64,000 bases of DNA from Nostoc cf. commune SO-36 (GCF_023734775.1 NZ_AP025732.1:806001-870000); one strand, 5' to 3'; positions 7,760-16,490 are shown, numbered from the stretch's first letter. Translations and numbers: made by a program. The notes: generated from the sequence alone by a model not told the origin.

Positions 7760-8440
7760 CTATAAAGCTCTACCTAGCACACTGTTGATATAGAACATAT
7801 CATCAGGGGTCAACTCTGAAGCGTCTGGTTCACCCAAAGGATTCACTTTGGATAACTCAGTGAGCTTGACCAAATCCTGTACATGGCGAGAGAAAGCAGC
7901 ATGATCATAAATCTCCCCGTTGTACCAATCAGAACCTCTTAAAACACCATTGAGGACTTCAGAGAACCAATGATCACCACCCATAGGGTCAAAGTTGTTT
8001 TCTTCCCCGTGCAACAAACTTAGGACTCCTCTGTACAACTCCTGGGGGCTACTGTAGGTCTGTCCTCTCCATGTAAGCCCTCCGTTACCTATTCTGAATG
8101 TTGAGGACTCGACCCCGGTGTACTCATGGGTTAATAGTCCGGCTACAGTTCTAACAAACAAATCTCGACCCTTATCTTCCCCGAAGTCTTTCACTGTGCG
8201 TTCATAGATTTTAGGGTAGTTACTGGAGTTTAATAGTCCTTTTTTAATCCCCTGTTCGATAACATTGTTGTTAAACTCATGAACTCTGAGGCTACTTTGT
8301 TGTTTCTTGACCAAGGCATCCATGCGTCGCTTTTCCTCAGCCTTTATAGCAGCTTCCTTAACCTTAAGTTCGGCTAATAGTTTAGCAGCCTCAGCTTTAC
8401 CTTTAGCTAAATCATTTTCACTAGTGTAATCATTAAACAT
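7760..8440 (-). CDS. Hypothetical protein (226 aa)
   Basis: The N-terminal third is a charged alanine/lysine-rich helix, probably coiled coil (AKGKAEAAKLLAELKVKEAA). The rest is mixed, with GNGGLTWRGQTYSSPQELYR and DPMGGDHWFSEVLNGVLRG. There is no membrane segment. I do not recognise the family. It lies 20 bases downstream of the RHH/coiled-coil locus on the same strand and is probably cotranscribed with it. A structural or replication accessory role is possible, but nothing in the sequence decides it. Confidence 0.5.
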   Translation of the reverse strand: MFNDYTSENDLAKGKAEAAKLLAELKVKEAAIKAEEKRRMDALVKKQQSSLRVHEFNNNVIEQGIKKGLLNSSNYPKIYERTVKDFGEDKGRDLFVRTVAGLLTHEYTGVESSTFRIGNGGLTWRGQTYSSPQELYRGVLSLLHGEENNFDPMGGDHWFSEVLNGVLRGSDWYNGEIYDHAAFSRHVQDLVKLTELSKVNPLGEPDASELTPDDMFYINSVLGRAL

Positions 8441-8460
8441 TTCAGTATTTCCTCAGTAGT

Positions 8461-8722
8461 TTAGTAGTTGTCTCGGTTAATCAGATGCTGGGCGATGAAG
8501 TTCAAAGTCGCCTCCTGTTCTGCCAGAGTTGCCTCAATGCGGTTGAGGGATTTCTGTAGTTCCTCTTGGTGATCGCTGAGGGCTTCAATGTCTTTCCGTG
8601 GTTGCCTGTGCAATAAGGTAGCGGACTTGGGCTGCCATAGAGATGCTATTACTGTCAGCCAGTTTCTTGAGATTGAGGTAAATGTGGTCATTTAGGCTTA
8701 TTTGTAGTTTGTTGGTTTTCAT
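8461..8722 (-). pseudogene. RHH plus coiled-coil protein, apparently split by a frameshift
   Basis: From the ATG at 8722 a 45-codon frame encodes an RHH domain (KLQISLNDHIYLNLKKLADS, then AAQVRYLIAQA) and stops at 8585. In a different frame, the next 120 bases encode a clean coiled coil (DHQEELQKSLNRIEATLAEQ, ending LINRDNY) with no good start codon of its own. Together they make a natural protein of about 85 residues, RHH then coiled coil, like the larger RHH protein at 5026-5832. A one-base change near 8590-8610 would join them. It could instead be two overlapping genes. This is the fifth RHH gene of the element. Confidence 0.6.
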
Positions 8723-8789
8723 GGGAAATATTTATTCCTGTGTCTTAACTAAGTCAACTTGAGGTAGTTTCGATGTAACTCTATATAGT

Positions 8790-8823
8790 CAAATAAAAAA
8801 CCCTCTGGGGTTAACCAGAAGGT
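8790..8823 (-). terminator. tRNA-Cys terminator inside the element
   Basis: ACCCTCTGG and CCAGAAGGT pair with one bulge on each side; on the minus strand the hairpin is followed by TTTTTTATTT. It lies 75 bases past the 3' end of tRNA-Cys, so the element appears to supply a new terminator for the tRNA gene it interrupts. Confidence 0.6.
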
Positions 8824-8896
8824 CTTTGAATATCACTTTGAATATCAAGAAAGCCTTTTATTTAGATTTTAGAAGTCCTAAAAGGCTGAAAGCCTT

Positions 8897-8968
<72 letters not shown>

Positions 8969-9205
8969 ACAGCAAAATTCTCTGGACTACTTTAATGTTT
9001 CTAAGGTGTCTTAGTAACGATTTTGTAGCCATAGAACGCTAGTTAAACCATGATAGCATAGGATTCTGAGGTAGAGATAGTGGGTTAACTGGATGTTTCT
9101 GGTAGTCTTTAGGCGATCGCTAGAAAATCCTAATCACAGGTTGACACATAGCACAAATAACTTTTGGCAGATTAAAAAGAGTTGTAACTCCCCACTGTTT
9201 ACTTG

Positions 9206-9796
9206 TTACACCTTTACTTCATCGGCAAAATTGCCCCAACGGAGAAAGTGAAATGGCCCGGCGATAGAACCCCACAGATGTTCATCGGTGTCTAAATCCC
9301 TTCCACGATCGAGGCTAAAAAATTCTTTAGCGTCAATTTCAAATTCGTTATCTAGATAAGTATTTTTGCCGTCACGAACTACTATGCAACCTTTACCAGG
9401 TTCAACTCTGCCTTTGAAGCTATTACCTGTCCACTCTACAATCATGTTGCAACCTGACATTTTTTGCAATTGGTCAACAGACAACTCTTTGAGGCGTTCG
9501 GGTTGACGAGATGCACCGTAAAATTTTTGTTCTTCTTTAACGGTGTAGTGTTCAATAGCAATGTGGTTTTCTGCCGGAATCAACTTCATTACCCGCATCC
9601 GGTAAGGTTGATTGAGCATAAAATCATAAGCTTGTTCGAGAAACAAACTTACGCCTGAGAACAATTCTAAGGGAAGGGGACGGATACACACGCGGATATG
9701 GGCATAAAAAGGCGGATTTTCAAAGGCTTGTTCTTGATTACTAAAGTCAGCTGCCATCCAACGGGCTAAAGTTGCAATATCAGTAGAGTGAGTCAT
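9206..9796 (-). CDS. cpcT: Phycobiliprotein chromophore lyase, CpcT/CpeT family
   Basis: 196 residues, the normal length of CpcT. The start (IATLARWMAADFSNQEQAFE, then NPPFYAHIRVCIRPLP), the central IEHYTVKEEQKFYGA and the end DEHLWGSIAGPFHF are signatures of this family. CpcT attaches phycocyanobilin to Cys-153/155 of the phycocyanin or phycoerythrocyanin beta subunit in the cytoplasm, a step in phycobilisome assembly. It stands alone between the element and a divergent TPR gene. Close paralogs (CpeT, a second CpcT) exist in Nostoc, so the exact substrate is not certain. Confidence 0.85.
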   Translation of the reverse strand: MTHSTDIATLARWMAADFSNQEQAFENPPFYAHIRVCIRPLPLELFSGVSLFLEQAYDFMLNQPYRMRVMKLIPAENHIAIEHYTVKEEQKFYGASRQPERLKELSVDQLQKMSGCNMIVEWTGNSFKGRVEPGKGCIVVRDGKNTYLDNEFEIDAKEFFSLDRGRDLDTDEHLWGSIAGPFHFLRWGNFADEVKV

Positions 9797-10008
9797 TAGA
9801 AGATGATTAACTAATTGCTTAAAAATTATCTAGGATTATTTTGACACTTTCTAGACTCAAAAATCCTGGTTGCGATACCTTTGGTGGGCTTTGCCTACGC
9901 AATTTTTAAATTAGATATACTATGGATGCTCTAACTTGAGGAGAAAATCAGGACGCTTTAGTTGAATCGTAGAATAACGTTATGTAACTAACTTTAGGCA
10001 AAGTACCC

Positions 10009-11235
10009 ATGCTCAGGCGCTTAATTGCGATCGCTACTGTCACTATACTTTTTAACAGTTCCTTAACGCTGGCACAGACTAACAAACCCAAACCACCGGA
10101 TAAATTTCCTCCCAATCCTCTAGAGATTACCACACCCGATCCACTGTCACCACGTTCGCCCAAGGACAAACAGCCGTTAACTCTCCAAGAACAGCAAAAG
10201 TTAGAACCAGCGTTGGATGCGTTAAATCAAGAAGCGGCGGCGAAACTGCAAGCAGGCGAACAGGTAGCGGCGTTTGAAATTTGGAACCGAGAATTGCGTT
10301 TGCGGCGCTTTTTAGGTGCGTTAGCAGAGGTGCAAGCATTATCACGAGTTGGCGCGATCGCTTGGCAGCAAAACGACGGACAAGAAGTACAATATATTAC
10401 TGAACGATTGCAAACAATTCAAGAGCAAGCCCAATCTCAGAAAAAAACTGTCCCAATTGATCTAGAATTGTGGCGATCGCTAGGTGAAGCTTACAAAAAT
10501 GTGCGATCGTCTAAACTAGCCATAGAAGCTTACAACCAAGTTTTGTTAGTGGTGCGAGAACAAAAACAGAAAACAGCAGTAGTAGAAACCCTCAAAACAA
10601 TTGGAGAACTGCATTTAAGTTGGTTTGATTATCGCAAAGCTGCGCCAATCTACGAAGAATTGTTGAGTTTAGCTACATCTGTTGGCGATGGTGTAAATGA
10701 GTTAACATATCTGCAACGGCTGGCTTATATTTACGAGCAGACTAACCAACCACAGCAGTCATTGAATGTACTTAACAAACTAGCAGAAATTTACATCAAT
10801 GCAAATAATCTTACTAAAATACCAGAATTAAAGCTAGCGATCGCTTCAGATTACGAATATCTAGCCAAGAAAGATCCTAACTTACTGCTAGAAGCGTTTC
10901 AAAATTATCAAGAAGCTTACACCACTGCTTGGCAATTAAAGGAGTTTGTTCCTGCTGGTGAAGCTTTGCAGAAATTAATTGCGCTGTATCGTTCGCAAGG
11001 ACAAACAGACGAGGCTTTGCAGGCTAGCCAAATTCTTGTGCAGACACAGGCGCAAGCCGCCAACTTTTACGGAATGATGCAAGCTTATGACCAAATTGGG
11101 CAATTGTATCTAGAACGCAAAGAATTTCCTCAAGCACTAACAGCCTTTCAAAAAGGGTTACAACTGGCGCAACAACTCAAACATCAAGAAGCATACTTTA
11201 CTGGACAAATTGAAAAACTGTCGAAAGCAAATTAA
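10009..11235 (+). CDS. Exported tetratricopeptide-repeat protein
   Basis: 408 residues. The N-terminus (MLRRLIAIATVTILFNSSLT then LAQ) is a cleavable signal peptide with an AXA-like site, followed by a proline-rich linker (residues 24-50). The remainder is alpha-helical TPR repeats, with clear units around IEAYNQVLLVVREQ, YEELLSLATSVGD and ALTAFQKGLQLAQQ. It probably acts in the periplasm or thylakoid lumen as a scaffold. No partner can be named. It is transcribed alone, divergent from cpcT. Confidence 0.7.
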   Translation: MLRRLIAIATVTILFNSSLTLAQTNKPKPPDKFPPNPLEITTPDPLSPRSPKDKQPLTLQEQQKLEPALDALNQEAAAKLQAGEQVAAFEIWNRELRLRRFLGALAEVQALSRVGAIAWQQNDGQEVQYITERLQTIQEQAQSQKKTVPIDLELWRSLGEAYKNVRSSKLAIEAYNQVLLVVREQKQKTAVVETLKTIGELHLSWFDYRKAAPIYEELLSLATSVGDGVNELTYLQRLAYIYEQTNQPQQSLNVLNKLAEIYINANNLTKIPELKLAIASDYEYLAKKDPNLLLEAFQNYQEAYTTAWQLKEFVPAGEALQKLIALYRSQGQTDEALQASQILVQTQAQAANFYGMMQAYDQIGQLYLERKEFPQALTAFQKGLQLAQQLKHQEAYFTGQIEKLSKAN

Positions 11236-11299
11236 CTGTAATTTCTGCGATCGCTTAATATAAAAATACCCGTCACGCCTAACCACAAGGTGAAAAGCT

Positions 11300-12046
11300 A
11301 TGTCAGAAACTACCCTAGCTGCACCAGATATTCAACTCCCACCCACCCAAGCAGAATTACCCGATGATGACGGTATCCCAATGGAAAGCCCACGACACAA
11401 AGCCCAGATGGATTTGCTGATAGATGCTTTGATACCTTGGTTGTCAGAACGAGAGGATGGGTTTATCGGCGGTAATATGTTTGTTTATTACAGTCTGGCA
11501 CAGGTGCGAAACAAGGACTTTAAAGGGCCAGACTTTTTTGCTGTGTTGGGCGTCCCAAAAGGAGAACGTCGCAGTTGGGTGGTTTGGGAAGAGGAGAAAG
11601 CACCAGATGTAGTTATTGAGTTGCTTTCTGACAGTACAGCCCAAGCAGACAAAAATGAGAAAAAGCTAATTTATCAAAATCAAATGCGTGTGCCAGAATA
11701 TTTCTGGTATGACCCTTTTAACCCTGATAATTGGGCTGGTTTTTCTATTGAAAAAGGAGCTTATCAACCTATTGCAGTCAATGCTCAAAATCAGTTAGTG
11801 AGTCAATCTTTAGGGTTAGGATTGCAGTTGTGGCAAGGAAGTTATAAAGGTATTGATGCTATTTGGTTACGCTGGGCAAATTTGGCAGGAGATTTGCTGC
11901 CAACTCCTGAAGAAAAGGAACGCCAAAGGGCAGACAAGGCAGAATCGCAGTTATTACAAACTGCACGCAACTTACTTGAGTCTGGGATGACAGTAGAACA
12001 GGTAGCTAGATTAACAGGTTTGAATGTATCTGAGATAGAAACGTAG
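11300..12046 (+). CDS. Uma2-family (DUF820) putative endonuclease
   Basis: 248 residues with the Uma2 layout: an N-terminal strand-rich part, the motif PDVVIELLSDSTAQADKNEK around residues 100-120 (acidic plus Glu/Lys residues of a PD-(D/E)XK-like core), and PEYFWYDPFNP. The C-terminus is a charged helix with a putative HTH-like segment (MTVEQVARLTGLNVSEIE). Such genes are present in large numbers in cyanobacteria and their role is unclear. An ATG 9 bases after a GGTGA leader gives the start. Confidence 0.8.
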   Translation: MSETTLAAPDIQLPPTQAELPDDDGIPMESPRHKAQMDLLIDALIPWLSEREDGFIGGNMFVYYSLAQVRNKDFKGPDFFAVLGVPKGERRSWVVWEEEKAPDVVIELLSDSTAQADKNEKKLIYQNQMRVPEYFWYDPFNPDNWAGFSIEKGAYQPIAVNAQNQLVSQSLGLGLQLWQGSYKGIDAIWLRWANLAGDLLPTPEEKERQRADKAESQLLQTARNLLESGMTVEQVARLTGLNVSEIET

Positions 12047-12075
12047 AACTCAGAAGATATAGTATTTGTGTTGAT

Positions 12076-12168
12076 TAGGACTTACGCAAAATATCTCTCA
12101 AACTCTGATTTCTCCGTGTACTCTGCGCCTCTGTGGTTCGTTATTCCGTAACTCTTGCGTAAGTCCTA
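12076..12168. repeat. Palindromic MITE-like repeat, copy 1
   Basis: A 93-bp element with inverted ends TAGGACTTACGCA / TGCGTAAGTCCTA. Two more copies occur at 30867-30959 and 42299-42455. The internal part (TTTCTCCGTG, CTCTGCGCCTCTGTGG) also appears alone elsewhere, for example at the end of cobG. No coding capacity. Confidence 0.8.
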
Positions 12169-12234
12169 TTGATGAGAGAATAGCGATCGCTCCACCAAAG
12201 TAATCATACAAGTGAAAGCGATCGCTAATTAATA

Positions 12235-12300
12235 TCACTCCTGTTCTAAAATACTTTCTATATCTTGCCCTGCATAAAGAAATCGCACAACTTCAATGTT
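12235..12300 (-). pseudogene. C-terminal remnant of a ParE-type toxin
   Basis: On the minus strand 21 codons read NIEVVRFLYAGQDIESILEQ followed by Glu and a TGA stop. This is the typical C-terminal strand and helix of ParE/RelE toxins (IEVVRVLxxxRDI). An in-frame TAA lies just upstream, so only the end survives. It lies downstream, on the same strand, of the ParD-like antitoxin at 12690-12918, where its parE partner would be expected, but the phd/vapC fragment lies between them. Confidence 0.6.
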
Positions 12301-12378
12301 TTAATGTTGCTCAAAGTCAAAAGAATTATAGCCAGTGTTATCCTAAGAAATATTAGGAATTAACAATTACTTAGGCAA

Positions 12379-12627
12379 ATGAGTATCACCGTTAATGTTT
12401 CTGAAGTAACCGCCAAGTTTTCTGAATTGCTGAGTCAGGTATTACTTGGTGAAGAGGTGGTGATTGCACAGAAAGGTATTCCAGTTGCACGCTTAGTTGC
12501 TCTCACAGATACAGCCTCACCTCGAATTCCTGGGTTGGATAAAGGTAAAGTTATCATTGCACCAAATTTTGACGAGCCTTTACCAGAAGATATCCTAAAT
12601 GATTTTGATAATTCTAATCTAGTTTAG
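12379..12627 (+). CDS. phd: Phd/YefM-type antitoxin, orphan
   Basis: 82 residues. It opens with the Phd/YefM DNA-binding fold (VNVSEVTAKFSELLSQVLLG, VVIAQKGIPVARLV) and ends in an acidic toxin-binding tail (FDEPLPEDILNDFDN). Such antitoxins normally repress their own operon and neutralise a following PIN-domain VapC. Here the vapC start two bases later is truncated, so the antitoxin has no complete local toxin. Confidence 0.85.
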   Translation: MSITVNVSEVTAKFSELLSQVLLGEEVVIAQKGIPVARLVALTDTASPRIPGLDKGKVIIAPNFDEPLPEDILNDFDNSNLV

Positions 12628-12918
12628 CGATGAGAGCTTTACTCGATACCCATGCATTTCTTTGGTGGGTAACAGATGACCCTCAACGATCAAATGTGTG
12701 CGTTTTTGCTGCCACCATTCATCATTAACTTCTATTGCTTCTCCACTTTCAAGTCCTGCAATTAAAAGTTCTTCTATATGTTCTTGCATCTTGCGTTTTT
12801 GGTCTTGAGTAATTAACTCTTGTAGATATTCGCTAACTGAACCATAGCCACCTTGAGCCACTTGTTCATCAATAAAGGCTTTCATCGACTCAGGCAAGGA
12901 AATATTAATGTTACTCAT
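12619..12918 (-). CDS. parD: ParD-type antitoxin with aberrant C-terminus
   Basis: The first 75 or so residues are a ParD antitoxin: RHH start (NINISLPESMKAFIDEQVAQ, YGSVSEYLQELI) and linker ending WWQQKRTHLI. The family normally stops about here. In this copy the frame continues for about 22 residues encoded by the antisense of the truncated vapC, overlapping its 5' end, so the tail is accidental. The junction lies at about 12686-12695. Its parE toxin is gone apart from the fragment at 12235-12300. Confidence 0.75.
   Translation of the reverse strand: MSNINISLPESMKAFIDEQVAQGGYGSVSEYLQELITQDQKRKMQEHIEELLIAGLESGEAIEVNDEWWQQKRTHLIVEGHLLPTKEMHGYRVKLSSLN
12630..12728 (+). pseudogene. vapC: Truncated PIN-domain toxin
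   Basis: From the ATG at 12630 the product begins MRALLDTHAFLWWVTDDPQ, the unmistakable start of VapC toxins with the first catalytic Asp in LLDTH. After about residue 20 the match ends abruptly and the frame runs to a stop through the antisense of the parD-like gene. The remaining acidic residues of the PIN active site are missing, so it cannot be an active RNase. Confidence 0.85.
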
Positions 12919-13045
12919 AACCTTGGCAGCGAGGTTGAACTATTTTTTCCATGTTATCAAGATTGTTAAGCGTTGTCTTTGCGGAAACGTTTAACGTTCG
13001 CTCAAAACTACTAGATTGCAATCTCTATCGCTTGGACTAGCTCTT

Positions 13046-15949
13046 TTAATTACGAATTAATTTTTTAGCCAATCGCCACAATAGAGAAAACGGTAAAATT
13101 AATATCGCCTTTAACGTTTGCACAAACTGACTTAATCGACCTTTGCGGATAGCACGGGGAGAAGACTGGCGTTGCAAGATTGCTAGATTTTCTCGAATTG
13201 TCGCTGTAGTGGGATGATTAACTCCTAACACCCGTTGGCACATTGCCAAAGCATCACTGTATAGTGGTTCGGCATCGCTGTACCTCCCTTGGCTATCGTA
13301 GAGGGAAGCTAAATTGTTCAAGCTAGTGGCGACATCAGGATGGTCGCCAGCAAACAGGCGCTTTCTCATTGCCAAAGCATCACTGTATAGTGGTTCGGCA
13401 TCGCTGTACCTCCCTTGGCTATTGTAGAGGAAAGCTAAATTGTTCAAGCTAGTGGCGACATCTGGATGGTCGCCAGCAAACAGGCGCTTTGTCATTGCCA
13501 AAGCATCACTGTATAGTGGTTCGGCATCGCTGTACCTCCCTTGGCTATCGTAGAGGGAAGCTAAATTGTTCAAGCTATTAGCCACATCAGGATGGTCGCC
13601 AGCAAACAGGCGCTTTCTCATTGCCAAAGCATCACTGTATAGTGGTTCGGCATCGCTGTACCTTCCTTGGCTTTTGTAGAGTGCTGCTAAATTGTTCAAG
13701 CCACTAGCCACATCAGGATGGTCGCCAGCAAACAGGCGCTTTCTCATTGCCAAAGCATCACTGTATAGTGGTTCGGCATCGCTGTACCTCCCTTGGCTTT
13801 TGTAGAGGAAAGCTAAATTGTTCAAGCTAGTAGCGACATAGGGATGGTTGTCAGCAAACAGGCGCTTTCTCATTGCCAAAGCATCACTCAATAGTGGTTC
13901 GGCATCGCTGTACCTCCCTTGGCTATCGTAGAGTGCTGCTAAATTGTTCAAGCTACTAGCCACATCAGGATGGTCGCCAGCAAACAGGCGCTTTGTCATT
14001 GCCAAAGCATCACTCAATAGTGGTTCGGCATCGCTGTACCTCCCTTGGCTATTGTAGAGTGCTGCTAAACTGTTCAAGCTACTAGCCACATCAGCATGGT
14101 CGCCAGCAAACAGGCGCTTTCTCATTGCCAAAGCATCACTGTATAGTGGTTCGGCATCGCTGTACCTCCCTTGGCTATCGTAGAGTCCTGCTAAATTGTT
14201 CAAGTTACTAGCCACATCAGGATGGTCGCCAGCAAACAGGCGCTTTGTCATTGCCAAAGCATCACTCAATAGTGGTTCGGCATCGCTGTACCTCCCTTGG
14301 CTATAGTAGAGTGCTGCTAAATTGTTCAAGCTATTAGCGACATTGGGATGGTCGCCAGCAAACAGAGCTTGGCAAACATTTACGCCATCCTCATACCAAG
14401 GTTCTGCTAATTTATATAATCCTTGTCCATCATAAAATCTTCCTATACCCACAAATATCCACAGTACTTGCTTGTTAGGCACTGATGCTGTGAAAAATGT
14501 CTGTGCTTCTGTGGCTTCCTTTATCTCTGCAATTAAACGTTTTCCTATATCTTCAAGATGAAGAATAACATCTTTGAAGAATTCAATATCTTTAGAAGTA
14601 GGTGAATCAGGAAGGGTTTGGGCAAAGGCTATCATGGCGGTGGCAAAGGTTGTTTCTAAAACTGATTTGGTTTCGCCAGCGTCGGCTAACTGCTCTTGCA
14701 AAAACCACCGCACTAAGGCATGAATTTTATAACATCCTGCTCTTTCTTCTACCAGTTGCAGCAAGTTGCGCCCGTAGAGTTGATTTTTAACTGCGTTTAA
14801 TTCATCTTCTGACCAAGTTAAAAAAGGCAAGAGAGCCGGGAGCGGGGAGCAGGGGGGACTGTTTTCTTCACCTTGGAAGGTGTCTAAGTCTCCTACTTCC
14901 GTTTGTGGGCTGTTTTTCTCCTCTGCTCCCCTGCTCCCCTGCTCCTCTGCTTTTTGACTTTCTGTTGCCACCCAAATAACCAATTCCCAAAGAATCTGTA
15001 CAGGAGAAAATAAACTCAAAAATATTCCTAGTTGTTGCGCCAGTGGGTTGAGTTCTGACCAAGTTAAAGCAAAGGCGGCTTTGACTCCCAGTTGAGTTGA
15101 GTTGAGAGTTTTCCGGTCTTGTAAAGCTGCTTCTGTTAATTTACGTTCTTGCAATCGCCCAAACATGATATCTAAAGATATGTCCGGGTCGCGTATTAAA
15201 TAACCTCCCACTAACTCTATCCCCAAGGGCAAATATTCTAGACATTCACATATTGCTGTTGCGGCTTGTGGTTGGTTTTCGACTCGCTTATCTTTTTCGC
15301 CCAACAGTCGTTTTAACAGTTCTAAGGCTTTACCTGGTTCTTTTTGGGGTGAGAGAACATCTAAGGGAATCTCTTGAATAAAATTCGGGTCTAAATTTCG
15401 CAGTCGAGTAGTAATTAAGACTTGGAAGCGATTATTGTTGGGAATGACTTCGCGGAGGTTGTCTAAATCAGTTACGTCATCGAAGACGATTAAAATCGGA
15501 AAGGGAGAGTCGGGATATTTAGACCAACACCAGGCGACTTGTTCTTTAAGGTTTAAAAGTCTTCCTCCTAGTTCTTGGGGAATCTCCAAACTAAACTGCA
15601 ACCCAAAAAACTCTAAAACTTCGGCGGCGAGATTGGTTTCTCTGTCGTTAAACCAGGTAATCCCGCCATAATCTTGTTGATATCGTCTGGCGTATTGGGT
15701 GGCTAATTCAGTTTTGCCTACGCCACCCATTCCCGCTATTGCTACATAATTTCCGCGCTGCAAGTCTTCATGCAGTATTGTCAGTTCCGTTTCTCGCCCG
15801 ACAAAATTAACAGAACCGCGATAGGGGATAAATTTTGTGGGAATTAGCTGCTTTTGCCCCTCAATAATTTGAGTGCCAATGTTAACTTGAGAATAAGGGG
15901 CGGCATAAGCGCCAACTTTGTCGGCAAACTTGCCAGATTCTTCAGGCAT
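13046..15949 (-). CDS. NB-ARC STAND ATPase with TPR repeats
   Basis: 967 residues. An N-terminal segment of about 45 residues is followed by an NB-ARC/AP-ATPase module: Walker A GMGGVGKT (near 73-80), Walker B ILIVFDDV, then VLITTR and LPLGIELVGGYL. A winged-helix-like region is interrupted by a low-complexity insert (about residues 330-376), then come nine nearly identical 42-residue TPRs of the kinesin-light-chain type (NLAALYDSQGRYSDAEPLYS) and a short C-terminal hydrophobic/basic helix. STAND proteins oligomerise on sensing a ligand through the repeats; some bacterial ones defend against phage. No effector domain is seen in the protein itself, so the small upstream gene may supply it. Confidence 0.85.
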   Translation of the reverse strand: MPEESGKFADKVGAYAAPYSQVNIGTQIIEGQKQLIPTKFIPYRGSVNFVGRETELTILHEDLQRGNYVAIAGMGGVGKTELATQYARRYQQDYGGITWFNDRETNLAAEVLEFFGLQFSLEIPQELGGRLLNLKEQVAWCWSKYPDSPFPILIVFDDVTDLDNLREVIPNNNRFQVLITTRLRNLDPNFIQEIPLDVLSPQKEPGKALELLKRLLGEKDKRVENQPQAATAICECLEYLPLGIELVGGYLIRDPDISLDIMFGRLQERKLTEAALQDRKTLNSTQLGVKAAFALTWSELNPLAQQLGIFLSLFSPVQILWELVIWVATESQKAEEQGSRGAEEKNSPQTEVGDLDTFQGEENSPPCSPLPALLPFLTWSEDELNAVKNQLYGRNLLQLVEERAGCYKIHALVRWFLQEQLADAGETKSVLETTFATAMIAFAQTLPDSPTSKDIEFFKDVILHLEDIGKRLIAEIKEATEAQTFFTASVPNKQVLWIFVGIGRFYDGQGLYKLAEPWYEDGVNVCQALFAGDHPNVANSLNNLAALYYSQGRYSDAEPLLSDALAMTKRLFAGDHPDVASNLNNLAGLYDSQGRYSDAEPLYSDALAMRKRLFAGDHADVASSLNSLAALYNSQGRYSDAEPLLSDALAMTKRLFAGDHPDVASSLNNLAALYDSQGRYSDAEPLLSDALAMRKRLFADNHPYVATSLNNLAFLYKSQGRYSDAEPLYSDALAMRKRLFAGDHPDVASGLNNLAALYKSQGRYSDAEPLYSDALAMRKRLFAGDHPDVANSLNNLASLYDSQGRYSDAEPLYSDALAMTKRLFAGDHPDVATSLNNLAFLYNSQGRYSDAEPLYSDALAMRKRLFAGDHPDVATSLNNLASLYDSQGRYSDAEPLYSDALAMCQRVLGVNHPTTATIRENLAILQRQSSPRAIRKGRLSQFVQTLKAILILPFSLLWRLAKKLIRN

Positions 15950-16094
15950 ACATAGTTAATTTTTGCTGTTCACAAAAACTGAAAGACCTCTCTCCAAACC
16001 TCTCTCCTAAAAGGAGAGAGGCTTTGAATCTTGCTCCCCTTCCCTTGTAGGGAAGGGGCTGGGGTTAGGTCACACGCTAACTTTTAGTGAGAAT

Positions 16095-16490
16095 TTAAAA
16101 AGACTGATTTTCAATATTTCCTGTCCCACCTGGCATTACTACCTGACCAATTTTATCTGCTAATTTTTCCAGGTTAGGCATAGCCAGAATTTCAGCCAAT
16201 TTAGGATTTGGTTCTGCTTTAGCTGCTGCGGCCAATTCTTGCATAGCTTGAGCCACTTCAGGGTTAGCTTTAGCAGCCGATTCTATCTCTAGTACAGCCT
16301 TACCATAATCGAGTGGTTGCTCTGGCGCTTTCTCAATAGCAACTACAGTCTGGGGAGACTGTTTTTTAAGAGTGACGAGAAACTTGCCAGTCTTATCCAC
16401 TAAAGTTTCTGTTATCTTTTCGGTTGTTTTTTCTAAGGCTTTGGTGGCTATTATAGTACCAACAGCGATCGCCGCAGTTTCAAGTATCAT
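16095..16490 (-). CDS. Small partner of the STAND protein, hypothetical
   Basis: 131 residues. The N-terminus is a hydrophobic/amphipathic helix (MILETAAIAVGTIIATKALE) followed by charged helices. The C-terminus (LEKLADKIGQVVMPGGTGNI, ENQSF) resembles the N-terminus of the STAND protein just downstream (KFADKVGAYAAPYSQVNIGTQ), suggesting a shared adaptor segment or an old split. It lies upstream of the STAND gene on the same strand with a 145-base gap holding a palindromic repeat. It may be an effector-associated or membrane-tethering subunit. No family is recalled with certainty. Confidence 0.55.
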   Translation of the reverse strand: MILETAAIAVGTIIATKALEKTTEKITETLVDKTGKFLVTLKKQSPQTVVAIEKAPEQPLDYGKAVLEIESAAKANPEVAQAMQELAAAAKAEPNPKLAEILAMPNLEKLADKIGQVVMPGGTGNIENQSF

